Shown here: positions 42,059-53,096 of the stretch, one piece after another
Layout of the letters: each line of letters opens with the position of its first letter
Position numbering within the stretch: the stretch's first letter is position 1
Assembly: GCF_027942865.1 (NCBI RefSeq)
Contig: NC_134510.1
Span: 10,754,743-10,818,742, forward strand
Length of the DNA stretch: 64,000 nt
Source of the DNA: Odontesthes bonariensis
Lineage: Eukaryota > Chordata > Actinopteri > Atheriniformes > Atherinopsidae
Direction: 5' to 3'
Program-made: the position numbers and the translations under genes
The notes under the pieces: model-generated
Seen by the model: only the letters and a program-made list of their open reading frames with translations
Databases searched by the model: none
What the model was told of the DNA's origin: nothing

Positions 42059-43519
42059 TGTTAAAAAAAAAGAAATAAAGGAGGACTTGGGGTAGGTCCT
42101 TTTTAGTGTCACAGAGCGTGATTAGTTAAAAGGCACATTATGTACTGCATTTAGATGATATTAGCTGATATTATAGAGAAAAGTAAGGAAACAAGCTGCT
42201 ATTTTAAAAAGAAAAGATGACAAAATTGTCACAAAGTTATGCTTAAGCTTAAATCATGACTTTCTTTCTGTCTTCCTTGTAGCACCTCACAGTGGACATG
42301 GACCATTCCCAGGAAGCTCCAGCAGCACAGCCGTCCCCTGAACACACTCCAGCACCAAATCTGCTCCCAGACACCGGACTGTTGATCGGCCCCAGCTGAA
42401 ACGATGAAAAGCATCCCACACCGAGCCGTACAGATGAAGCCGTCTCCGTGTGTGAAGCTCCTCACAGACACAGAGAAGATCTGCTCACCTACACCTGCAG
42501 AAATAACACAGTCCAGACAAGACGCAGACAATTGGGACTGAAAGACAACCAGTGGGACAGTGTTGTTCTTTAAAGACATTATTTGTAAATTATGTATTTA
42601 AAAAAATGGTTTGCATTTACATTTTACATGCTGCTTTGGTGCTGGAATCAATAAAAATGAACAGTTTTTACACTTACCCTCTCCTCTGTTAAATGAAACA
42701 CCAAACAATAACTTTGCCTCAGAGAACGAGCATCTTCTGATGCAACACTCTTAAAAGCAGACCCTACAAAGCTTTCTGCAGTCTGTCAGACACATAAGGA
42801 ATATTTTACTAATCTGAATTCTAAATGATCAGCTATAACATTTGATTTAGTCTTTCTTCTTTGACTAATAGCCTCATTCCACAGATATGACAGAACAAAC
42901 ATGGGAGGCAGTTTACAGTAGATATCATCCTGTTGGTAGAATGCCTTTAAAACTCAGAAGAAGCTTTTTTTTCTACTAAAGTGCATCAAATTAAATTGTA
43001 TCATCCAAGAGTCAGTAATTTAACAGGTTTTTCTTCAGGTTTCCTTAACAATGACATGACATCACAGCTCTTTCAGCTGCATCATGTGGAAATATTTCAG
43101 GTTTTTTTGCCAGAGGGCTGGCTCAGTCTAATGAATTTATCTGGAAACATGCATAGTACTGAGGAGGATGATGTTTAAAACTCCTTAAACCAGCCATATT
43201 CATTTCTGGATATTTGTTATAAAAATAATAATAATAAAAAACATTTAAAAAAGAAAGTAAATAAATGTAAAAGCTCTATTATAAAATGATGAAGCTCAAA
43301 GGGAAACATGAAACTGTACAAATGGAACACAGAGATTCTCCTGTATGGATGCTGCTCCATTCATCAAGTTTCCAAAAACTGAGCTGGGATTTTCTGCAGG
43401 AATGAAAACGATCCAAACACTTGTCAGTCTTTGCTGCTCGATGCCGCTGTTGTGTTTGATGATATCAAAATGTCGTTTACTTCAACAAGCTGAAAGTCTG
43501 ATAAACGTGAGAGTCTCTC
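42059..43519. other. Arm DNA between the putative exons and 7SL copy 2
   Basis: Contains the acceptor-like site at 42281, an AATAAA at 42650-42655 on the + strand, and AT-rich sequence. From about 43275 it is the 7SL upstream flank shared with copy 1. TGATATCA at about 43460 replaces the CRE-like octamer. Confidence 0.45.
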
Positions 43520-43815
43520 GCCGGGTGCTGTGGCGCGCGCCTGTAATCCAAGCTACCGGGAGGCTGAGGCTGGTGGATCGCTTGAGCTCAGGAGCTCTGA
43601 GCTGCAGTGGGCTATGCCGATCGGGTGTCCGCACTAAGCTCGATACCGATATGGTGGTCCTGGGGGAGCCTGGGACCACCAGGTCGTCTAAGGAGGGGAG
43701 AACCGGCCCAGGTTGGAAACGGAGCAGGTCAAAGCCCCCGTGCCGCTCAGTAGTGGGATCGCACCTGTGATTAGACGCTGCAGTGCAGCCTGAGTCATAC
43801 AGCGGGACCCAGTCT
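43520..43815 (+). ncRNA. 7SL (SRP) RNA gene, copy 2 (left arm)
   Basis: 296 nt with the same domains as copy 1: the Alu domain GCCGGGTGCTGTGG, the S-domain GGAAACGGAGCAGGTCAA, and a T5 run after GACCCAGTCT. It differs by several substitutions, some in helices (GGTGGTCCTGGGGGAGCC, CCAGGTTGG). The upstream octamer is TGATATCA, so promoter strength may be lower. Confidence 0.9.
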
Positions 43816-44667
43816 TTTTACACTCTTTGTTCTCTCCAACAAAATACTGGGACAACACACACGCTCCAACATCACCTCTTTACACGTTACAGCAGTTTCT
43901 CTATCTTCTTTTTTCCATTGAAAAGCACAGCTGTTTCTTGGACCTGCAGCGCCCCCACCTGGAGAAGACGAGCAACGACCATCAGCCACATCACTCACCG
44001 CTGCTTCACAGATACACTCTGCTCCATCACTCATTCAACCAAGCTGCTGCTGTCACATCACACACACTTTGAGGAGACTTTTACTGCTTTGATTAATTGA
44101 ATACGTCCACAGAGATTCTTTTGGGGTGACAATGAGACACACACAACATAAATATGCAAACATTTTAGACTGTCTATCGTGTGACCTTCTCTACAGTTCT
44201 TGGATGTTTGTTAGATTACAATATCAGCACTTGACATCTCCGAGTGTGTGCAACACTCAGACTATAAGACAGTGATGCAGATGAACTGCAAGAATTCTTA
44301 CTGTTAAACAGCAGAAGTGTAAAGTGAAACATGCTGTGTGTGTTACTGTGCTCATGAGTATTATTTCATGTCTTCTGCTGTGACAGAGGTCGTACTAATT
44401 CTGTGAATTACAACATTCGCTTTGCTCCAATCGTGCAGTTATGTGGCAACATCACACTTCCACTGATTTTTATTTGAAAATGTCTCTGACTGTTTCTGCA
44501 GAGGTGACATGTGGTTTTATCACAAGTGCTTCTACTTCTGCTCAGTTAACATGTTAAACATGATCTTTTTAAAACTACCTGATGTGTAATTTAAAGTGTG
44601 CGTTCTTTATCTCAACAGTTAGGTGTTAGAAATGAGCAGTTTCTCCTCTCTCAGGTAGATGTGGTAT
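43816..44667 (+). repeat. 7SL downstream flank, copy 2
   Basis: Matches 20064-21570 without the TTAA MITE; single TTAA at 44304-44307 is the empty site. From 44047 inward it is not part of the inverted duplication. Confidence 0.85.
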
Positions 44668-45165
44668 TTATCAAAATCCCTTCCTATAATTGTACATTTT
44701 AGTTAATAGAGTCAAATAATCTGAGATGGAGACAGGATTCTAAATTGTTAGTGTTGCTGGGTTTCAGGGTGAGAAATGAATTACATGTTAAAATGAAATA
44801 AGGGCTGAGTCTTTGTACTGATGAACAGAACTGGGAGTTCTATAGTTCACTTCCTGAAAAATACTAAAGAACAAACATGAAGATGGATCACTGAAGGTTT
44901 CTTTATACCTGTAATGTAAAACAAACACAGTTTTGTTGCTTCATATTTGTTTTAGCATCAATTTAACTCAAAGAGGAACTCTTTTTTTCTGTATAAGATA
45001 CATAAAAAGGAAGAAACTGACTCATTTCCACTCATATAGTTCATATCAACTCTAAACTGTAAGTTATCATCTGACTCTGTCTGAATATTATTCATGTAAG
45101 AGAAGGAGTGGATCAAACCCTGTAAACATATACAACATAACAATGTTAAAACCTATTTTCATAAA
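44668..45165 (+). repeat. Flank block F, copy 2
   Basis: Matches 18970-19480 with small differences. Here it lies downstream of 7SL copy 2, as F' does after copy 1. It is cut by an LTR at 45177. Confidence 0.85.
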
Positions 45166-45866
45166 ATGTTAGATCGATTCCTTCAATGGAAGCTCAAGAA
45201 CAAGCCGGAGGAATCTCAAGTTAAAGTGATACTCCGGAGTAGATTCAACCTGGGGTCATTTGAACCGTGATATCCAGCCAAGTAGCCCAAAGCAAGGCTG
45301 CTCAGTTTCTCCATTGATAAAATAACTTCACAACTCTACAACATAAAAATTCATAAAAAAACATGTAGAATATAGCATATACTTTGTTGTCTACAGTAGT
45401 AGATCAACCCTCATCTTACTTTGAAGCTCCCAGCTCTCTGAAGTGACGTCGACACAGCTTTAGCTGCAGAGAAGCTATCAGACTTGTGTTGATAATAATA
45501 AACTCCTGGGGCCTCATGTACAAAGCGTGCGTACGCACAAAATAGTGGCGTACGCACCTTTTCACGTCAACGATCAGATGTATCAAGAACGAAAAGACCG
45601 TGGAAATGTGCGGTGCCTCACGGCAGCTTCAGGGCTGGCGTACGCACGTTTCTGCAGCTGTTGATTCTTTGGCGACACCTAAGGTGATGTTGGGAAACTG
45701 TTATAATAAATACATGTGAAAACAATTTGTCGTCAGACAGTGATGTGCACATTTGAGACACATGAACAATTAATACTGATAAACAATTAATACACCCATG
45801 TGTCTCCATTTACACGAGTGGATATAAAAGCAGCGCAAAGTGGTGCAATGCATACCATTAAAAACA

Positions 45867-46495
45867 ATGGCTGCTTTAGCAGTATTAGAAGACTTTGCAA
45901 ATGGTGCAATTAGAAGAGAGCGTGTGTTCACTACAACAGAGAGGATTTGTGGCATATGATGGCGACTGGCTCATCAGCCGTTTTGAGGGAAATCCTCCTG
46001 GAACTGTGCGCAGAGCTGCGGCCGGCGTTGGAGCGCAACACAGCGAGGAGCCATGCGCTGCCTGTGCTCACAGGTGATGTGCACACTGGGGTTCCAACCG
46101 GAGCATTCCAGAGGGAGCTGGCCAACCGATTGGGACTGTGCCAGCCGAGCCATGCCAGCCGAGCCATGCCAGCCGTGTGGGACAGAATTATCCGCATCTG
46201 AGCCACGTATATCAAATTCCCAACAGGCCAACATTAAAGCTCAATTTGCAGCGAGAGCCGGTTTTGTAATCGGGGCTATCGACTGCGCACACATTGCTAT
46301 AAAAGCGCCATCACATGATGAATTTGTATGTTAACAGGAAACATTTTCATTCGATCGATGTACAGATCATATGTGATGCATAAATGCAATTAACCAACAT
46401 TGTGGCGAGGTGGCCTGGTTCAACGCACGATTCATACATTCTGAGTAACAGCATCGTTGGGAACAGACTACAGGGTGGCACTGTGCGTGATGGTT
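45867..46495 (+). pseudogene. HARBI1-like transposase, broken (Harbinger 2)
   Basis: ATG at 45867 reads MAALAVLEDFANGAIRRERV. Further pieces in other frames read LELCAELRPALERNTARSHA and ANRLGLCQPSHASRAMP (helix-turn-helix), then FAARAGFVIGAIDCAHIAIK, where D of IGAIDC is the first catalytic residue, followed by MQLTNIVARWPGSTH with an altered second catalytic region. Frames shift several times and a tandem CCAGCCGAGCCATG duplication is seen at 46140-46170. The last catalytic part is missing. Dead copy. Confidence 0.85.
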
Positions 46496-46899
46496 GGCTT
46501 CTTGGTGTGTAACTTCATTCTTGTAATGGTCCTAATATTATTCCCGTGACGCGCATTGAGTATGTGCGCCCCCAGTTTCTATCCCGTCTTCACAGCATCA
46601 TTATTAGGCTATATTATATATATTAGTCGGTGGTTAAAGTTAGTTTCTTGCTGTTTTTTGCTGGTTAAACTTCAGCTTAAGATCTTTCTAACAAGCCCCT
46701 GATCGTCTCTGTGGGCATATATCAATAACCCCGTGCGTAAAGTGTGAAATATCTCAATCAGCCTTTTCCCCGGCGCACTTCTGCACGTTACTGTATGAAC
46801 ACGTTGTTGTGAGTTACACAAAAACATCGGTATTTACCTTGGGGGTAATCAGAGTGACCCACATGAGCTCCCACCACCCCATGAGAGAGCAGTGTCACC

Positions 46900-47220
46900 C
46901 ATAGTTGCGCCGACTCTCTGTTCAAACCGGGTCGGTCACCCCCCCACCCGCCTGTTTTGGCCACACTGCAACGGTGGGCAGCCAGTCTCCGCTTCACCTC
47001 CACCTTAATGTGGGACCACTTCTTCTTCACCTCTGCTTGTGAGGCTTCTCAGACCCCCCAGCATTAACAGCCTCAGGCTCTCCCACCCACTCCTCTTGCG
47101 TTTGCTGCTTATGCCGGATGACAGCGTACCAAAGAGTACATTTTTGCGCGCCTCCACTTCGGACAGTAGCACTTCCAATTCACTTTCAGTGTAATTTTTC
47201 TTTTTTCCCGTCTTACTCAT
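46900..47220 (-). pseudogene. Harbinger Myb/SANT-like protein, partial (Harbinger 2)
   Basis: ATG at 47220 reads MSKTGKKKNYTESELEVLLS, then GTLSSGISSKRKRSGWESL. After a frame change the third helix reads VKKKWSHIKVEVKRRLAAHR. This is the trihelix DNA-binding partner that brings Harbinger transposase to the ends. Opposed to the transposase gene. Frame-shifted between helices. Confidence 0.8.
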
Positions 47221-48174
47221 GTTTTTTTTCTTTATTTTCTGATCGTACACAGAGGGGAATCGCAGGTGCAGGGCTCATTTAAATATGATTTGCGTATTTA
47301 AGTAGGGGCGTGGACAGGGAGGAGTTGGGTGCTCCGACATGTGCGCTCAATTCCACGTTGATTGGGATGTACAAACGAAATGTGCTTGGATACATGCGTG
47401 CGCACATATTCGTACATCCGACGTTGGAGGTCATTTTGGTTTGGCCGTACGCCATGTTTCAGTAGGAAATCCACGCAAGTCTTTGTACATGAGGCCCCTG
47501 GACTATTTTCAAACTTCCAAATGCATCGTTTGGTGAGTACAGACCATATTTGTACTACTGTAGAAGTTTGGTGTCATGGCATGTGATTTTAGTGTGGTAA
47601 TTTTGGAGATACGGACCAGGATCCATTAACCCTTGTACGAAGCTATTCGGGATAACTCAGTAACTCAGCTGATGTTCAGCCAATATCGAAAAAACTGCGG
47701 GTGGGCTACTTGGCTGGATATCACGGTTCAAATGACCCCAGGTTGAATCTACTCCGGAGTATCACTTTAAATAAAATGTTTATTGGTAGTCACACGTCAA
47801 TCATATCAGCGCTGGGCTCAGTGGAACAGAGCTCCTGCAGGAAATCCGTCAGACTGAGCCTCGATTTCCGGGTATCATTTGCATTTATAGCCTCATAGGT
47901 TGGACTCACACTCGACCGAGTATGATTGGACATGAGTAGGTTCAACATGCTTCCTCATATTCTCTGGATCAGCCAAAACAATGTGTGTGTGTGAATTTGC
48001 ACCTGCTTTCTCAATTGTTTTGTCTTCCCATTCCTGGATAACTTTAGGTCATTGTGGAAAAGTAAAGAGACTATTTCATTCATAATGTCTGAGAACAAAG
48101 CCAATTTTAACAAAATAACTGGCCTCTCTGTACCATAATCACTTACAGACGCTCATAAAAGTAGTGTTCATGTG

Positions 48175-48722
48175 GCCAGAAAGCTAAGAATCCTCTCACG
48201 GAACTGCAAACTTAACCTGAAAGTCCTGCAGCTGGGAATCATAGTTTAAGAGTAATTATTGAGCCTGAATATCACAGCACCTCTGAGCAAAGAAAGATAA
48301 AAAAAAAACTCATCTTATGAGACAGTGGGGCTGACCCCGTTGTTGGGCAGGACACCTGCTTTTCAAGACTGTGATAGCTGATCAAAGGAAAAACCCACAC
48401 AGTCACATGTGAAAGTGCTCCTAAATATGACAGATCTTAAGCTTTTACTTTGAAATAACTGGCCTCTCTGTACCATAATCACTTACAGACGCACATAAAA
48501 GTAGTGTCCATTTTACTTGTGGTCTTGTTCACATGTAAACACAACACATTAGGATGGAACTTTGTCACTTCCTGTTTAGGTTTAGCCAATAACGCAGGGT
48601 TGGGACTTTAAAAATCCAGACTTCTTAGCGAGGCTTAGGAAATGATCATGGTTAGGGGTCAAATGTAATCTTTTGACAGGGAGTTGGTACCTTATTTGGA
48701 TAAAGGACAGTCTTTGAGTTAG
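48175..48722 (+). repeat. Direct repeat R, copy 1
   Basis: From GCCAGAAAGCTAAG to GACAGTCTTTGAGTT, nearly identical to 49445-49995. A 60-bp piece of R (AAATAACTGGCCTCTCTG...) also stands just before it at 48113-48172. Ends are not TG/CA, so an LTR reading is weak. No gene. Confidence 0.8.
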
Positions 48723-49444
48723 GATTCAATTCAATTCAAACAAGAAAGAATGCCTTTCTAATCCCAAATTGAAAAAGATAACATTACAGTGATTGTTTTT
48801 CCACAATTGACATATTACCTTTACATGTGACTATGTGTCCCAGCAGGAAGCTGAGGACTTCTGTCCTGTGAATAGTTTTATCAGCTGTATAAATAAATAT
48901 ATATGATTTAATGTTCAACTCTACATACCAGTTTCTATGTGTAACTATAAAAAAGATTGATTCATTAAAAAAAAAGACCCTGTTCTACACTTAGTCCAAT
49001 TTGAGAAGAGCTAATGTTTGGATGCTGATTTTTCTTTTGAAACGAGTTTAAACCTGACTTCAGCATACTTTGCCTTTAAGCTGAAGGTGGGAAGTGTTTA
49101 TTTCAGAGGATTTTGGTCATTTGAATATGAGTGACTATGAACTTTTTCAAAATCTTCTCAGTGGAAACTTTAGAAAAGAGTGCAGACTTTGACATTTCTC
49201 AAACCTGATATTTTTCCTGTTGGAAGTATGTTGTTCCACTTTTCTGGGTTTCTGAGAGTGTTTTCTTCATGTTGGGATGCAACAAGTCCTCAGCAGAAGT
49301 TAGAATCTTCCACAACTGGTGGAGTGAAATGTGAAGAAAAAAAGTTGTGTAGACTGATGGTGTTTATGTTTGTTTTTAAATGATGCTGCGATGATGCTTC
49401 TGAGGAGGGAACCATGGCGATCATGGAATTCCTCTGGGCTGTTG
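48723..49444. other. DNA between the R repeats, no gene seen
   Basis: Begins with an AATTCAATTCAAA run and contains AT-rich sequence. Small frames only. Confidence 0.45.
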
Positions 49445-49995
49445 CCAGAAAGCTAAGAATCCTCTCACGGAACTGCAAACTTAACCTGAAAGTCCTGCAG
49501 CTCGGAATCATAGTTTAAGAGTAATTATTGAGCCTGAATATCACAGCACCTTTGAGCAAAGAAAGATAAAAAAAACTCATCTTATGAGGACGTGGGGTTG
49601 ACCCCGTTGTTGGGCAGGACACCTGCTTTTCAAGACTGTGATAGCTGATCAAAGGAAAAACCCACACAGTCACATGTGAAAGTGCTCCTAAATATGACAG
49701 ATCTTAAGCTTTTACTTTGAAATAACTGGCCTCTCTGTACCATAATCACTTACAGACGCACATAAAAGTAGTGTTCATTTTACTTGTGGTCTTGTTCACA
49801 TGTAAACACAACACATTAGGATGGAACTTTGTCACTTCCTGTTTAGGTTTAGCCAATAACGCAGGGTTGGGACTTTAAAAATCCAGACTTCTTAGCGAGG
49901 CTTAGGAAATGATCATGGTTAGGGGTCAAATGTAATCTTTTGACAGGGAGTTGGTACCTTATTTGGATAAAAGACAGTCTTTGAGTTGACAGCAG
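49445..49995 (+). repeat. Direct repeat R, copy 2
   Basis: Matches copy 1 along its length and ends at GAGTT, where the right arm of the inverted duplication begins. Confidence 0.8.
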
Positions 49996-50226
49996 CAGCT
50001 TGATTGAATGAGTGATGGAGCAGAGTGTATCTGTGAAGCAGCGGTGAGTGATGTGGCTGATGGTCGTTGCTCGTCTTCTCCAGGTGGGGGCGCTGCATGT
50101 CCAAGAAACAGGTGTGCTTTTCAATGGAAAAGAGAAGATAGAGAAACTGCTGTAACGTGTAAAGAGGTGATGTTGGAGCGTGTGTGTTGTCCCAGTATTT
50201 TGTTGGAGAGAACAAAGAGTGTAAAA

Positions 50227-50522
50227 AGACTGGGTCCCGCTGTATGACTCAGGCTGCACTGCAGCGTCTAATCACAGGTGCGATCCCACTACTGAGCAGC
50301 ACGGGGGCTTTGACCTGCTCCGTTTCCGACCTGGGCCGGTTCTCCCCTCCTTAGACGACCTGGTGGTCCCGGGCTCCCCCAGGAGCACCATATCGGTACC
50401 GAGCTTAGTGCGGACACCCGATCGGCATAGTCCACTGCAGCTCAGAGCTCCTGAGCTCAAGCGATCCACCAGCCTCAGCCTCCCGGTAGCTTGGATTACA
50501 GGCGCGCGCCACAGCACCCGGC
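50227..50522 (-). ncRNA. 7SL (SRP) RNA gene, copy 3 (right arm)
   Basis: 296 nt, - strand, with start GCCGGGTGCTGTGG at 50522 and T5 terminator at 50223-50227. Closer to copy 1 than to copy 2 at several sites (GGTACCGATATGGTGCTCC) and keeps the upstream TGACATCA (about 50575). A bulge change (GCTGCTCAG) lies in the 3' part of the S domain. Confidence 0.92.
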
Positions 50523-51996
50523 GAGAGACGCTCACGTTTATCAGACTTTCAGCTTGTTGAAGTAAACGACATTTTGATGTCATCAAACACTACAGCGGCA
50601 TCGAGCAGCAAAGACTGACAAGTGTTTGGATCGTTTTCATTCCTGCAGAAAATCCCAGCTCAGTTTTTGGAAACTTGATGAATGGAGCAGCATCCATACA
50701 GGAGAATCTCTGTGTTCCATTTGTACAGTTTCATGTTTCCCTTTGAGCTTCATCATTTTATAATAGAGCTTTTACATTTATTTACTTTCTTTTTTAAATG
50801 TTTTTTATTATTATTATTTTTATAACAAATATCCAGAAATGAATATGGCTGGTTTAAGGAGTTTAAACAACATCCTCCTCAGTACTATGCATGTTTCCAG
50901 ATAAATTCATTGGACTGAGCCAGCCCTCTGGCAAAAAAACCTGAAATATTTCCACATGATGCAGCTGAAAGAGCTGTGATGTCATGTCATTGTTAAGGAA
51001 ACCTGAAGAAAAACCTGTTAAATTACAGACTCATGGATAATACAATTTAATTTGATGCACTTTAGTAGAAATGAGTAGAAAAAAAGCTTCTTCTGAGTTT
51101 TAAAGGCATTCTACCAACAGGATAATATCTACTGTAAACTGCCTGCCATGTTTGTTCTGTCATATCTGTGGAATGAGGCTATTAGTCAAAGAAGAAAGAC
51201 TAAATCAAATGTTATAGCTGATCATTTAGAATTCGGATTAGTAAAATATTCCTTATGTGTCTGACAGACTGCAGAAAGCTTTGTAGGGTCTGCTTTTAAG
51301 AGTGTTGCATCAGAAGATGGTCGTTCTCTGAGGCAAAGTTATTGTTTGGTGTTTCATTTAACAGAAGAGAGGGTAAGTGTAAAAACTGTTCATTTTTATT
51401 GATTCCAGCACCAAAGCAGCATGTAAAATGTAAATGCAAACCATTTTTTTTAAATACATAATTTACAAATAATGTCTTTAAAGAACAACACTGTCCCACT
51501 GGTTGTCTTTCAGTCCCAATTGTCTGCGTCTTGTCTGGACTGTGTTATTTCTGCAGGTGTAGGTGAGCAGATCTTCTCTGTGTGTCTGTGAGGAGCTTCA
51601 CACACGGAGACGGCTTCATCTGTACGGCTCGGTGTGGGATGCTTTTCATCGTTTCAGCTGGGGCCGATCAACAGTCCGGTGTCTGGGAGCAGATTTGGTG
51701 CTGGAGTGTGTTCAGGGGACGGCTGTGCTGCTGGAGCTTCCTGGGAATGGTCCATGTCCACTGTGAGGTGCTACAAGGAAGACAGAAAGAAAGTCATGAT
51801 TTAAGCTTAAGCATAACTTTGTGACAATTTTGTCATCTTTTCTTTTTAAAATAGCAGCTTGTTTCCTTACTTTTTTCTATAATATCAGCTAATATCATCT
51901 AAATGCAGTATATAATGTGCCTTTTAACTAATCACGTTCTGTGACACTAAAAAGGACCTACCCCAAGTCCTCCTTTATTTCTTTTTTTTTTTAACA
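50523..51996. other. Right-arm DNA between 7SL and putative exons
   Basis: Mirror of 42059-43519 with small differences. AATAAA on the - strand (about 51398) matches the one at 42650. No additional feature. Confidence 0.45.
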
Positions 51997-52342
51997 TCAG
52001 CTTCTCTCATCCGACTGGGAGCTCCTCGTCGTCACGGAAACCCTGGGTGCATAGCGGCAATGTCGGGTCCACAGTCTTTCTCCTTCGGACCTGCGCTCGA
52101 GTCTTCTCTCATCCCTGATCACCTCGGTAAAACACAACAGGAAAAGGAAGGAAAAACTGCACAAGTACTCAACATGTGTGAGCTAGCACACATTCATTTC
52201 TGTAGATTTCATTCATTAGTTAGACGGAATCATGCACTCACCTGTTTTGCACAATACGTTACCTGCGGTAGCTCAGGTGTTCCACTTTGTCCTCCGTTGG
52301 TGTCAGAGTTGTTGTTTCTTTGTCATCCGCTGGTCCTTCCAT
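51997..52342 (-). CDS. Putative two-exon coding piece, unrecognised (right arm)
   Basis: Exon 52342-52242 (ATGGAAGG ... CAG/GTGAGT) and exon 52114-51997, joined in frame. The peptide matches the left-arm copy, with M to R and KP to QS changes. Both copies lack stops inside, which is weak evidence of selection given the short time since duplication. Confidence 0.35.
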
Positions 52343-52477
52343 CAGCAGGAAGCCCACAGAGGCTTGTTTCAGTAACTACCCCAACACTGGTTATCATTTA
52401 AGATACTTGTATTAAGTCGCCAAGACGTGTTTTTCTTTTTATTGTCTATGTGTAGGGTCAGATAAACAGGTGAATGA

Positions 52478-53087
52478 TACCCAGGCTCCGCCCTCGCAGT
52501 GACGCAACACCTTCGGCTCTGCTACTCTTACTCAGGCAAACTGCTCATTCAGGTGGATTCGAGTTCCCGAAAAAATGGGAACTCCACCCACTTTGTCGGG
52601 AAGCAATCAACTTTGAGCAGCGCCAACGGCCCAGGGTAGAGGCGTGTTCAAGGTAGTGACGTGGTTGAACTGCCACTCAACCCATGGATTGTACACGGAA
52701 GCGCTTCATTCAATATCAACATGGAGCAGCGTCAAGCTTTTGACACTGCTGTAGATGCTGTAATGAAAGTGTTCGACGGGAGATTCTCGTTAAAAATCGG
52801 GCAAAGAACAGCCCTTGAATCATTTCTTGACAGGAAAGACGTTTTCGCCTTGCTCCCTACTGGCTTTGGTAAGAGTTTAATCTACCAGTTAGCCCCGCTG
52901 GTAGCTAAATCATACGTCAGAGGAAAGAGTGGTGTGATTGGCTTAAGCTTAGGCACAGCCTTTTCTGGCCACAACCAGTAGCAACCCGAGGGAGGCGGGT
53001 TGACCAGGCCATTTCGAATCGTATTCGTTATGGTCTTGGTCAGACCAGAATCTCGAAGAGATTTGAAAGTCTATGTTAATCAGGCTA
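52478..53087 (+). mobile_element. 610-bp element carrying a RecQ-like exon (right arm)
   Basis: Uninterrupted version of 38979-41577, flanked by GGTGAATGA at 52469-52477 and 53088-53096. Starts TACCCAGGCTCC and ends GTTAATCAGGCTA. It inserted into the L1-like LINE before the arms were duplicated, because both arms share its edges. Confidence 0.65.
52721..52981 (+). CDS. RecQ-like DNA helicase, N-terminal exon only (right arm)
   Basis: ATG at 52721 gives MEQRQAFDTAVDAVMKVFDG, LKIGQRTALESFLDRKD (motif 0), LLPTGFGKSLIYQ (Walker A: G-F-G-K-S) and QLAPLVAKSYVRGKSG before an unrelated tail and stop at 52979-52981. Full RecQ proteins have about 400 more residues of helicase core (DEAH box, motifs III-VI) and an RQC domain; none is here. 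An upstream TATA-less, CG-containing stretch (52490-52520) looks promoter-like. Either a captured first exon or a 5' fragment of an autonomous element's helicase gene. Confidence 0.65.
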   Translation: MEQRQAFDTAVDAVMKVFDGRFSLKIGQRTALESFLDRKDVFALLPTGFGKSLIYQLAPLVAKSYVRGKSGVIGLSLGTAFSGHNQ

Positions 53088-53096
53088 GGTGAATGA

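Larger units (their letters stand above)
35404..44046 (+). repeat. Left arm of the large inverted duplication
   Basis: Reverse complement of 49993-56702, with about 6.65 kb shared after removing the 1981-bp insertion at 39152-41132. Substitutions are sparse. The outer edge lies at the end of the hAT copy (TCCTGATTA); the inner edge is at CAAGCTGCTGCTGT (44046). Confidence 0.95.
45509..47497 (+). mobile_element. PIF/Harbinger element 2, both ends present
   Basis: Perfect inverted ends GGGCCTCATGTACAAAG / CTTTGTACATGAGGCCC, with target duplication CTG at 45506-45508 and 47498-47500 (CWG targets are typical of the superfamily). The uninterrupted site is visible near 17220. Carries both Harbinger genes in decayed form. 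Confidence 0.93.
45225..47766. mobile_element. TTAA-target element with 63-bp inverted repeats
   Basis: AGTGATACTCCGGAGTAG and its inverse bound the element, with TTAA at 45221-45224 and 47767-47770. Terminal repeats continue for about 63 bp. Without the Harbinger insert it is ~550 bp and non-coding. TTAA target suggests piggyBac; the terminal bases are not typical, so family assignment is tentative. Confidence 0.8.
45177..48112 (+). mobile_element. Fossil solo LTR, with nested insertions
   Basis: TGTTAGATCG ... TTTTAACA ends; about 390 bp of LTR sequence remains after removing the nested TTAA element. It aligns with the LTR at 60774-62792. No internal region, gag or pol is present. Old and clearly inert. 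The LTR superfamily cannot be named from the LTR alone. Confidence 0.7.

Noticed and set aside
48175-49995. R repeats as LTRs of a small retroelement
   Set aside because: Ends are not TG/CA, no primer binding site or polypurine tract is evident, and the 720-bp middle has no coding trace.
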